Below are positions 9,524 through 18,438 of a stretch of DNA of 18,438 bases, piece by piece. The position numbers were made by a program, and so were the translations under genes. The stretch is taken from assembly GCA_003118195.1 (NCBI GenBank), contig BEXV01002306.1, positions 42,049-60,486 on the forward strand, given 5' to 3'. Under the pieces are notes generated by a model. It was not told the DNA's origin and made no database searches. It saw only the letters and a list, made by a program, of their open reading frames with translations. Numbering within the stretch: the first letter of the stretch is position 1; every line of letters starts with the position of its first letter. Source of the DNA: Hemicentrotus pulcherrimus (Eukaryota > Echinodermata > Echinoidea > Camarodonta > Strongylocentrotidae).

Positions 9524-10614
9524 TCAGACTAGCTTGTTAGGGTTACGGAAAAAAAATCGCAACCAGGGAGAGGTCCCTACATGAAAACAGCATGTTGTCA
9601 ATTAAGTTAGCCTGGCTTCAAAGCGAAATTAGTTATTTCCTCCTTTCTCAATTAGAAGAGATAGGCCTAATCTCCTCTTATGTGTATAATTCTCCAATGT
9701 CCAGTCCGAATGATGGGATGGGGGAAATGGTCATTTGACAGGGGTCAGATGCACTTTAAAAAGTGCAAAATCATTAGCCTACAGTATTTTCGGCCGATGT
9801 TAAACAAGTTCATCGCACCATCACCAATGCAACGTGTTTGACTAGTACGGGAGTTTGAGCAATATCTCTACAGGAAGTCTAGGAGCTAGTCTAGATAAGG
9901 AAGACTACATAAGTTTCGGGACATATCGCCTTGACACAAGCCTACAAATTAATCAGACCATTGTTGAGGTCAATCTGTCTCGAATACAAGGTCAAAGGCT
10001 CACATCATACCAAAATATGTTATGCCCATTATCGTCCGAAGAGTGAGTGTGTGTAGATAGGATCATAGGTGGCAAAAATCTATTTCATTCGGCTTCCCAT
10101 TTACCCATGGATAACCCCCACCACTGGCAATTATGAATATCTGTGCAGAACAAATTGCAGAAAACCAGTTAACAGCTCTCTCACGTTAAAAGAGAAGGTT
10201 AAGTTCTAGGAAGAGGTGAAAAATAATTTGTGAACTTTATCATTCTTATTATGCAAGTGTGGAAGAACATCAGATAAGACATGTTCTGTGAAAAGCATGG
10301 CTCTTCAAATGCCTTCATATTCTAAATATGTCATGTTTATCGTAAAACTCGAGGGGAGGTTTTTTTTCGCCACGTGTTCGTGTAGTCCCATATACATCAT
10401 ATGCTAGATGATCAACCTTTTCTGGTTGATTCCACACCGTTTCTTTCACAATGCAATCGCATGACCAGAACTCAACTTCATCTTTAAGTTTGGTCGAGAG
10501 ATTGAACTGTGAAACAAAATAATAGAAAGTCAAGTTCACAGTACACAGAAGTGTATCTATGAGGACAACATGCACCTGTGGCATTAAAGTTTGGTCCAGT
10601 CCAATCATTCCAGC
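9524..10614. other. Non-coding stretch between inverted repeats (left part)
   Basis: A 16-bp palindrome GCACTTTAAAAAGTGC lies at 9751-9766. The 100-codon minus-strand open frame at 10315-10617 begins with an ATG but matches nothing I know. Part of it recurs as a broken copy near 13442. Confidence 0.45.
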
Positions 10615-10862
10615 CATTTCTCCTGTGATATTCTTCGAAACTGACCGTTACAAGTATGAAAAGTTCTCAAAATCACCACCCCCCCCCTCCATTTTCACAG
10701 TTGTATTTTGACTCATAATCATCGTCAATTACATGTAATTATCAAGATTGTAATTGAATTTATTGAATGAAACGTGCAAAAGAAATCTCTCAGATTAAGT
10801 TTCACCATTACCAGTAGTTCCAGAACTCGATTTCTCGTTAACTCAGTAATGACAATCATATT

Positions 10863-10884
10863 GCTAACGCAGGACTGCGTTAGC
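10863..10884. repeat. Perfect short palindrome (10-bp arms, 2-nt spacer)
   Basis: GCTAACGCAG (10863-10872) and CTGCGTTAGC (10875-10884) are exact reverse complements around GA. The block is GC-richer than its surroundings. Confidence 0.85.
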
Positions 10885-11019
10885 GACTGGTGTGGTCTTT
10901 GTCTGCGCCATTTAAGAATGACCTCATCCTCATAAAAGAAGTGAATGAATGAAAATAAACATGAACAGCGCAAATATTGCGTTAATTAATGGGCACAAGG
11001 TTTCAAAACTTCCAATGTC

Positions 11020-11062
11020 GTCTTTTCTCGATTAGCGTAGATAATATCGCAATCGAAAAGAC
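11020..11062. repeat. Imperfect hairpin next to the right inverted-repeat member
   Basis: GTCTTTTCTCGATT (11020-11033) pairs with AATCGAAAAGAC (11051-11062), with a 2-nt bulge. Confidence 0.55.
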
Positions 11063-11076
11063 GCCTCGTGTACAAC

Positions 11077-11158
11077 GTAGTCTGCAGGCACAGACCCTAA
11101 TTTGACACTTTATCAACAAATCATTGTGCCTTGAGAGAAGTCTAGCCCGACCCTAGCT
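11077..11158 (-). repeat. Right member of the inverted repeat pair
   Basis: This is the reverse-complement partner of 9438-9523. It starts GTAGTCTGCAGG and ends CTAGCT. The two members are about 1.55 kb apart and face opposite ways. Confidence 0.7.
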
Positions 11159-12153
11159 ACCCAGCTAAATGGTGAGTGGCAAAAATAGTCAAATGTGACT
11201 GATTGCCAAACAAAATCAAATCAAGAAGAAGAAGAAAGACCTACTGGTTGTGTCAGGAGCAACTACAGTACATTACCTATGGTAGTCTTATAGTGCAGAC
11301 TCACTTTAACGACTGACCAGGGTTTGTGCTTGCAGAATATCTACAATGGGCATTGGGATAGACATATGTTTTGCTTACGGATTCCAATAACGGACTGGAT
11401 AGTATGAGACTACTTGGTGACGCCTTCTTTTTTATTGGGTCAGTTACAGAGGAAAACATTAGCTATTACTTCAAAGCAAATATTGCTCTTACCGTCTCAG
11501 ATTAACTTAAGTCTAACAAACCATATAACCTCCTTATATTAACATACAATATGGTCAAACGATTGTTCTAAGCAGATTTCATCAACTATTATAGACAAAC
11601 GAAACATGTGCATGTTATTTCAACGAAGGCTGTTAATCCAAGTTAATTCCTGCAATGCTGTTACACCCAATATTATGCATCCTCTCACGCCCAAAGAAGA
11701 AACAAATATTTGAGCATGGTACTATTTCATTGTCAACTTAACATAATGATTGGGGTATAACTAAGTTAAGTTAACTATACTGTTGATGTTGAATATCCTT
11801 GCAATGATCCTGCAATAATAATTCAAGCGTGGTAGTAAAACATCAATTCTACTCACAATTGAATTCAATTGAGAGAATTTTGGCAAAAGCCCAAGAAGCC
11901 AAACTGCATTGTATTCGCAACTATGAGGAGGTTGCAGGGCATTTTATAGGCATTATCTCTTTGGTTCTTCTTCTCGAAAAGAAGCATGACCTGAGCGCGA
12001 GTGGACGCGACATATGCAGGGAGAAATGAAGTAGACAGGGCTTTGTGGACAAATGTCCATGTTTTTTAAACTTACTCATTGTAGAATTAGATATCTTAAC
12101 AAGGAAATAATTCCAACAACCGATGCGACGACTAGCTCCTGCGTTCCACTATC
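11159..12153. other. Non-coding stretch, no gene seen
   Basis: This is AT-rich sequence with short open frames only. The 66-codon plus frame at 11829-12029 starts at GTG and shows no family similarity. Confidence 0.5.
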
Positions 12154-12157
12154 TTAA

Positions 12158-12699
12158 AGGTACTATGTCCCTTGTGCAGCCAACCTCAAATTATGTAGAA
12201 CTTTGCAGGAATTATGAATATGTCATGTATGTCCTATCTGTGGAATTCAAACGTTAGCAGTGTCCTAATATTCAAATTATGCAAGGAAACCCGTTTACTT
12301 GCTAGCCTTCACTCAGTTCACTGTCATACACTATTGAGTGACTGAATGGCTTTTTTTTCTTCTTTAATAATAACATACATAAAATGAGCTGTAAAGTGTA
12401 CATTAGCATTTGTCTACATCAACAACCCACTTCTTGTGATGGCCAAGATTAAACTGATTGAATCTTTGAGCAGCATCAAACATATGACCATTTGGTACAA
12501 TGGTCTAAAAATCAAGACTATTAACTATTGGCTCTATAGCTCCTAAGTCTATTTCACATCTAATAGACGATATTTTCCCACTTGAAGACATTTTCAAGCC
12601 GCACCCTTTTTAGGGAAGTTCTAAATTAGTATTACCTTTCAAATGCCGTTGGAATTTAACCTTTTCATTTTTTTGGCCTGAAAATGGGACATAGTACCT
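12158..12699 (+). mobile_element. Non-autonomous DNA transposon (MITE), TTAA target type, copy 1
   Basis: The 542-bp element starts AGGTACTATGTCCC and ends GGGACATAGTACCT, a perfect 14-bp terminal inverted repeat. The left flank is TTAA (12154-12157). The right flank is GTAA, one change from TTAA. Inside, it aligns along its whole length with the copy at 15338-15875 at roughly 85-90 percent by eye. There is no transposase reading frame. TTAA duplications are made by piggyBac and Kolobok transposases. The termini begin with AGG and not with the CCC-like ends of piggyBac, which leans toward Kolobok. Confidence 0.85.
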
Positions 12700-15337
12700 G
12701 TAAGTTCCCGTGCTTTAAATATTATTCAATACCATCACAAGCACAGCTATAGTTAAGCTATTCATAATTCATACGAGATAGTACAAAATTCTTTGGGCGT
12801 GCTTTGATCTGAAAGATTCCAAACTTATGCCACGAACTTCTGATCAAAATGCAAATATTAAATATTAGAGGCCAAATCTGCACAATTTCGTTTGACCACG
12901 TTTTTACAAGTTATAACATTTATGCATGCTGTAAAAGTTATACAATTTTAAAGTCAACAGAACGTCTGCTGATTGAACAAACAGATATGTGTGCATATTT
13001 AGTGCATATACCTTCACAAATATAAAAACCTTGGAAGCTCCAGTGTATTATTTTGAAATGATCTTTCCCTTTAAGGTTAAGCTCGGTTCTGGACTACTGG
13101 TCAGAATATATTCTGCAGTAGGATTTAGACACATAAAAATGGTTGCAAATGAACTGCACTCCGCATTTCCTCAGCTGTCCTTTACAAAACATAATTATAC
13201 GTTCACATGAACAGTTACATGTAAATACTTTTGTTTAAATCCATGTATTTTAAGTGTTTAATTGTACATTTGTGTACTGTTATACATGTATGCTTTGCAT
13301 TGGTGGAATATATCTGACAAGTGGCAATGAAAATGGAATTAAAACTAATCTTGCTGGAAATGCCCTTCAGTGAAAACAACAGCACTCAACATAGATATGA
13401 ATACGTGTAAGTGTATATATTGTACTACAAGTACAAACACTTGTGGCATCAAACGTTGGTCCAAACCATCAATTCATTTCCACCCTTGTTTGGAAAAGTA
13501 AGTTTAAACTTTAAAAGAAGAGCAATCGTTCTCTTGGGAAATCTTACTGTATTATCCATCCACACACGGGAATAAGAAACATTACGAATTGTTTGACCTT
13601 TACATGACCGTAACAATCTCTATTGTTTCTTATAGGTTTTGGTGCTCTATTCTTTCCTATCAGGTAACAGTGCAGTAACCCTGTGGACACAATCGCTCTG
13701 AATACAATGCAATTACGTAATCTGAGGCTGTGGGCATTCTGATTCAACCACTAGAATTCGGTTGTACTGGATTAATCTTCTAGAACTTCCTCACCTGCCG
13801 AGGAAGTATAGCATTGTATCATATCATGCTTACAGTAGAGCTAGAACTTTGCCAGCCTGAACGAGTGGTTAACTCTAGTATAAATAAAAGGGCAATTATT
13901 CATACATTATTTCACACAACACTAATTATCCTCTCCATTGGTCGGGGAGAGAAACTGAGAAAGGGAGTTATAACTGCGAACAGGTGGTAGTTCTGATATG
14001 AACTATGTACTGTTAGAATAAAAATACAATAATATGTACACAGGGTAGTACCCTCACTACAAAAAAGGAGGCCGGGTCCCGGTAAAGATGAGTAACACAT
14101 GGACTTTCATATTCTTTAAATGTCAGTATGATAATAGCCCATAGCAGAGAATGTCCCCTGAAAAACTATGACGTGAAGTATAGCTGAGAAAGTCTGGACT
14201 AGTCACTACTCATCACATTTATCAAGTCTCTTTTGATGGGAAGGTGCCCTGGATAGTTTATTTTATTCATTTATTTGTTTATTTATTTATTCGGTTTAAA
14301 AACATCAACACGTTAAGTTCAGGAACTCATAATGGTTGATTTACAATGAAATTGAATAGTGTAAAGTGTAAACAAAATTGAACCAAAAAATATGCACTTA
14401 AGAAGAACATATTGTTTCACATAGTTGTTCTAGGGGAGGGAGATACATGTTGGGGTGGTTCTTCAAGGCACGATGAGTACTAGCATTGACGTAGACGTAG
14501 ACGTTTGTCCCAGTATCCTTGGACGGTCTACCATTTCGATTGTTCTTTCAAAGTACATGTAGATGTGGATTCGACGAGTGAGAAGGCAAACCGTGTGTCA
14601 ACTATTCTAGTGTCAACATGGACCAAAGGTGTGTACAAATGTAGGGCAAATGGACAAACAGGTACATGTAGTACAACATCAGAGAAGGCGCTCCAGCACC
14701 CATACCCCTCCTTGAGAAACATTTGCAAAGCACTCTAACGCCGTCTCCAACTCTTCATCAACAATTCTCCTTTATCGTCTCTATTATCAATCACAATGGT
14801 GCAATTCTGAATGACAGTTCGACACTTGTGTTAAATTCAGAATAGACTTCTGTCTTTGACACTTGCCATTATTAACGATCTTCTCCTATCAAGATTATTG
14901 TTTTGAAGTGGGAACTCGAGTATTTACGTTGATCTTTGATCAGCCCAAGGCGTACCACGTGGTATGTTGCACCTCTTTCTCAGTTTCTCTGAACAAGCAA
15001 AATGGCAGTATTATGGCAACACGAACATATAGAAAGAAGGCTACATTAACAGTGCCTTTTATTTACGTTTTCTTTCCCATTACTTGGAGCCCCATAAATA
15101 AACTTCACGTCTTCAAATATACATAAGAACAGAGGATACCAATTATAGAATGTAAGCAAAACATTATACAGGAGTCTTGTCTAAAGTACGAATCCTGATG
15201 TTCTTGTTTAAAAATCTAATTTTTCAACTTTAGAGACTGCTTGCTCGCTACCCTTCATGTGATATATCCAAATCACAGTAAATTATCAAATAAAAAAACA
15301 ATTATAAAACAAAAGGTTTTGATGATTCCTTTATTAA
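12700..15337. other. Non-coding stretch between the two MITE copies
   Basis: No exon was recognised. Noted items are a short hairpin ACTTCCTC/GAGGAAGT at 13785-13807, a TATAAATA-like string near 13880 with no gene after it, and a TTTA-rich simple repeat at 14257-14292. An open plus frame of 77 codons at 14505-14738 starts at TTG and matches nothing known to me. Confidence 0.5.
14257..14292. repeat. TTTA-rich simple repeat
   Basis: Imperfect ATTT/TTTA units lie on the plus strand. Confidence 0.8.
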
Positions 15338-15875
15338 AGATACTATGTCCCTTTTGCAGCCAACCTCAAATTCTGTAGAACTTCGCAGGAATTATGAATA
15401 TGTCATATATTTCCAATCTGTGAAATGTAAACGTTGGCAGTGTACTAATATTCAAATTATGCAAGGAAACAGTTTACTTGCTAGACTTGACCGTCAGACA
15501 CTATCGAGTGACTGACTGGCTTTTTTCTTCTTTGCCTAGTAATACATACATAAAATGAGCTATAAAGGGTAAACGAGCATTTGTCTACATCAATAACCCA
15601 CTTCTTGTAATGACCAAAATTAATCTGATTGAATCTTTGCGCAAAATAAAACGTACGACCATACGGTACAATGGTGTGAAAATCAAGACTAATACTTATT
15701 GACACTATAGCTCCTAAGTCGATTCGACAACTAATAGTCGTTATTTTCCCACTTAAAGACATTTTCAAGTCCCCCTTTTTTAGGGAAGTTCTAAATTAGT
15801 ATTATCTTTCAAATGCCGTTGGAATTCAAACTTTTCACTTTTTATGGCCAGCAAATGTAATGGGACATAGTACCT
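15338..15875 (+). mobile_element. Non-autonomous DNA transposon (MITE), TTAA target type, copy 2
   Basis: This 538-bp element lies in the same orientation as copy 1. It starts AGATACTATGTCCC and ends GGGACATAGTACCT, so its terminal inverted repeat has one mismatch. It is flanked by intact TTAA on both sides (15334-15337 and 15876-15879), which fixes the insertion boundaries. A 95-codon minus-strand open frame (15481-15768) lies inside. In copy 1 the matching frame carries stop codons, so it is probably not a gene. Confidence 0.9.
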
Positions 15876-15879
15876 TTAA

Positions 15880-16849
15880 AGCATTAATCAAAATATCATC
15901 AGTTTCATTAACGATGAACATGTACGACATATTTCTCATATGTGAAAAAAAGAAAGTTGTAAGTGGTACCCCTACTTGTACTACTGAGGACAAAGGTACA
16001 ACTGTGACCAAAATAAAGAAATTTCTTGGATTATCTGAATGGAACGCAGGTTTTCATTAATGACAAATTTAAACCCTGATTAACTCGTACAATAGTGACT
16101 GTGGTTATCTTAGGTTCGCTGAATGCAATGAATATAATTTTGTTACAGTGTCGATATGATAAACGGAGCTTTCATTGATATGGTTGAAATTTGAATGAAA
16201 TCAAGGGTTGTGGTTATTTTAATACCACGCTGGATAAAATAGGTCGTCTAACGCCCACCAAAGATGTATTATAATTTAACGAACGATCTCGTCTATTCTC
16301 CCTCCATCTCTCTCTCTCTGTCTCACCGTTTCTCTTAATCCCTTCTTTGTCTATCTCTGTACTTCCCGCCGTAATACAGATTATTATTTAGTTCTTCGAA
16401 AATCATTACAATAAAAAAAGAAATCAATTGCTATACGAATAGCTTCCGTCTTTCTCATCTATTCTACTCTCGATACCTCTCCTCCACGTCTCTGATAATA
16501 CCTCCATATTCCCTGCCATTTAAAAAAAATACTGAAATAGTCAGGACTTTACGTTATGTTTACAATCCCAAAGTAAATAGTGATGTATGGTTGAGGATAT
16601 AAATTTAAAGCGAATTGATCAGCGGTTTATTCATATGTAATTTGTAAATGAACGTTTTACTTCCATTGCGACCATGCACATCGATATATAATTCAGTCCA
16701 AAAGGAAATATATTGCCACAACTACAATGTGTAAATATTAACATAGTAGTATAAATAAGTCCAAAACGAATGGCTTTGATATTTGACATGTTTGTTTGTA
16801 GAGAATTTTCAACAATATATTAAATGTAAATATCAAAGTGTTTACTTAC
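15880..16849. other. Non-coding stretch at the 5' end of intron 1 of the exon B gene
   Basis: The stretch is AT-rich, with a CT-rich simple repeat at about 16297-16335. No second SLC7 exon was recognised on the minus strand here. Confidence 0.5.
16297..16335. repeat. CT-rich simple repeat
   Basis: CCCTCCATCTC is followed by (CT)n and TGTCTCACC. This is a purine-rich block on the transporter transcript strand. Confidence 0.75.
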
Positions 16850-16851
16850 AT
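16843..16851 (-). other. 5' splice donor of exon B (phase 1)
   Basis: Read on the minus strand the junction is CCAAT followed by GTAAGTAAA, a full match to the donor consensus. The last exon base is 16850. Reading through would give Cys-Lys and a TAA stop at once, which ends the protein inside TM4 and is therefore not the real C-terminus. Phase and protein position match the exon A donor. Confidence 0.88.
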
Positions 16852-17474
16852 TGGCAGCATATGGCGAGTAAACTGATGGCCACACCCGGTGGATTACAGT
16901 CGGCCAGCATGAAGAAAGGTTCGAGTATATACTGAGCACATGTCAACGAGATCACGGCGATGGCTACTGGTTGCATCATCCCGCTCATCGTCCACAGCAA
17001 CAGGAAGGCCCAGAAGTTACCGAAGCTCTGCTGGGCGTACACGTAGAAGCCTCCCGACGACGGAATCATAGTGCCCAGCTCGGCGAGGCACAGGGCTCCA
17101 ACCATGGAGAAGACCCCGCAGATAGACCAGTTGACCATGGTCATGCCGACACTCCCCGACCCGATAAGGACACCCTTCGGGGAGATGAAGATACCAGAGC
17201 CGATGATGACTCCGACGTTGACCGCGACGCCGCCAAAGAGCGAGATCTCGCGCTTAAGCTGCACATTGCTACTGGAGGTGGATCCATCATCGCAGTCAGC
17301 CTCCTTTCCCTTGTCAGCCAGTCTGGTTTCGATGTCGCCATCGTTGTTCTTGCTATTTGGTCGATAGACGACCTGACTATCGGCTCCCTGATCACCATGA
17401 ACCGGCGAGTTCCCCGCTGGATCAGCGACACCATTTGCCGCGTTTCCGTTTAGCTTCGAATCCTCCTCCACCAT
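16850..17474 (-). CDS. First coding exon of a second SLC7-type light-chain amino acid transporter (partial gene, exon B)
   Basis: The exon encodes 208 full codons plus one base. Residues 1-71 are a long hydrophilic N-terminus rich in Asn, Asp, Gly and Ser, with a Ser/Thr cluster at about 65-69. It is about 40 residues longer than that of exon A. LKREISLFGG then opens TM1 (about 78-102), with IIGSGIF at 90-96 and SPKGVL after it. TM2 spans about 111-133 (GALCLAELG). The loop IPSSGGFYVY is at about 137-146. TM3 spans about 153-182. Cys193 (ADCNPP) is in the extracellular loop that carries the heavy-chain disulfide in this family, and TM4 starts near 198. The start lies in a perfect ACCATGG context, and an in-frame TAA sits ten codons upstream (17502-17504). 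By hand alignment about 50 of the 74 residues from LKREI onward match exon A, so the two are close paralogues. The SPKGVL.GSGSVG wording resembles asc/y+LAT members, but I do not assign a subfamily. Confidence 0.94.
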
Positions 17475-18021
17475 GGTACCGGGTAAATAAAAATAAGTTT
17501 GTTACTACTGCTTACAGTACCCTGTTTACTCCGTTCTGCTGTGTATCAGCACCGAAATACCAATATCGAATTGTCCACTACATACGCAATATGTTAGCTT
17601 CGTGTCCAAGCACTACCACCTACTCTTTTCTTGGTAGATCGGTGAATGATGTTGGTATACACAGTTTGTATTTACATCTCGCACTGCGAGTTCAATGCGG
17701 TGTCTCGTTCGCTCACATTCAAACACGCACGCTCATTTTTACCACTCGAGCTAAACAAATTCACATAGACCGTACGAGCTAACCGTACTGTGAAAACACC
17801 ACTGGGAACCCCTTTAAACCGGTTTTGTGTATCACGCTTCATTGAGCTGGCATGAAGTGCACTTTGCATGATTGCTTTGTGTGTAACTGGACATTTGGTC
17901 AACCAGTATTTTTGACAATCTACATCCACATTGGTCCCAGAATCATGTACTAGTTTGAACACGATGGAAGTTGAAAGTACGTGAGGATAATGAATATAAG
18001 TATGTACATGTATATGTATTC
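17475..18021. promoter_or_regulatory. 5' UTR / upstream region of the exon B gene
   Basis: This lies directly upstream of the exon B ATG on the minus strand. It contains the in-frame TAA at 17502-17504, and a GTAAGC at about 17517-17512 that could be a donor of an untranslated exon. No TATA box at a convincing distance was seen. The promoter assignment rests on position alone. Confidence 0.3.
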
Positions 18022-18095
18022 ACTCAGTACAACCAGGGTTAACTCTCATATCCCTGGTACAACCAGGCAATTGGAATGGAACTCCCTGGGACAAC
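18022..18095. repeat. Short tandem repeat, about 31-bp unit, 2-3 copies
   Basis: GTACAACCAGG occurs at 18027-18037 and 18057-18067. CCCTGG(T/G)ACAAC occurs at 18052 and 18084. ACCAGGG/CCCTGGT also form a 7-bp inverted pair. Confidence 0.65.
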
Positions 18096-18406
18096 TATAT
18101 ATTATACACATGTACATTCATGATTTTAGTATCTTTGACACTAAACGCCGAAATCTATATCTCGTACGGGGATGGGTGTATTTGTATCTATTTATTGTTG
18201 TGTAATTTCACGGTCAAATATCATTATAAAACATTATTCTAGTATTGAGTCATGAAAACATGACCAGCGAGATAGCGGAATATATGAACAGCGGCGGGAT
18301 AGGTTGCCTGCAAATTCACATGAACCAGGGACATGCTAGAGAACGTACTCCTCCCTGCATACCGATGAACTCCTCCTTGCTATGACCAGATCTACTGCTA
18401 TGATCA
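18096..18406. other. Non-coding stretch, no gene seen
   Basis: No reading frame, RNA gene or clear repeat was recognised. Confidence 0.45.
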
Positions 18407-18438
18407 GGGGCGGATCCAGGCGGGGGGGGGGGGGGGGG
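18407..18438 (+). repeat. Head of a dispersed repeat running into poly-G at the right edge
   Basis: GGGGCGGATCCAGG is followed by C and at least 17 G. The head resembles the minus-strand head at 3594-3581. Confidence 0.5.

Noticed and set aside
13876..13890. TATA box-like string TATAAATA
   Set aside because: No gene or start codon with coding potential follows on the plus strand.
16971..17453. Long plus-strand open frame (160 codons) opposite exon B
   Set aside because: It is an antisense shadow of the GC-rich exon. The minus frame has clear SLC7 motifs and this one has none.
1..18438. CRISPR array, bacterial operon or phage-type system
   Set aside because: There are no regularly spaced identical repeats and no prokaryotic-style packed genes. 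Spliced transporter exons show that this is animal nuclear DNA.

Overview
This is an 18.4 kb piece of an animal nuclear genome, probably from a marine invertebrate deuterostome. An echinoderm is my best guess, with low confidence. The evidence is AT-rich non-coding DNA with GC-richer coding islands, GT-bounded coding exons, long poly-G and poly-C tracts, MITE-like DNA transposon remnants, and repeat heads of the GGCGGATCCAGG type. The window begins and ends in poly-G runs and holds one N inside a third poly-G run, so it looks like a contig broken at homopolymers.

Only two stretches are convincingly protein-coding, both on the minus strand. They are 6042-6555 and 16850-17474. Each is the first coding exon of an SLC7-type light-chain amino acid transporter (LAT / y+LAT / asc / b0,+AT group). 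Each starts at an ATG with a good Kozak context and an upstream in-frame stop. Each encodes TM1 with the IIGSGIF motif, TM2, TM3, and the extracellular cysteine that pairs with an SLC3 heavy chain. Each ends at a strong GTAAG donor, at the same protein position and in the same phase (phase 1). They are either first exons of two tandem paralogous genes, or alternative first exons of one gene whose shared 3' exons lie to the left of the window. I found no later SLC7 exon by eye in the 10.3 kb between them or in the 6.0 kb to the left.

Layout by region:
- 1-5170: repeat-rich non-coding DNA with simple repeats, an 11-bp minisatellite, a strong hairpin, a diverged 200-bp duplication, and a poly-G element containing the N.
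- 5171-5750: a degenerate tandem array of about 40-bp pyrimidine-rich units, just inside intron 1 of the left gene.
- 6042-6555: transporter exon A.
- 6556-16849: non-coding DNA, either intron 1 of the right gene or intergenic. It contains an inverted-repeat pair (9438-9523 / 11077-11158), a perfect short palindrome (10863-10884), and two copies of a TTAA-flanked MITE of about 540 bp (12158-12699 and 15338-15875).
- 16850-17474: transporter exon B.
- 17475-18438: its upstream region, with a short 31-bp repeat and the start of another dispersed repeat.

Together the two exons would supply the N-terminal half of the substrate pathway of heteromeric amino acid exchangers. No system beyond the transporter pair and the repeats is supported by the sequence.
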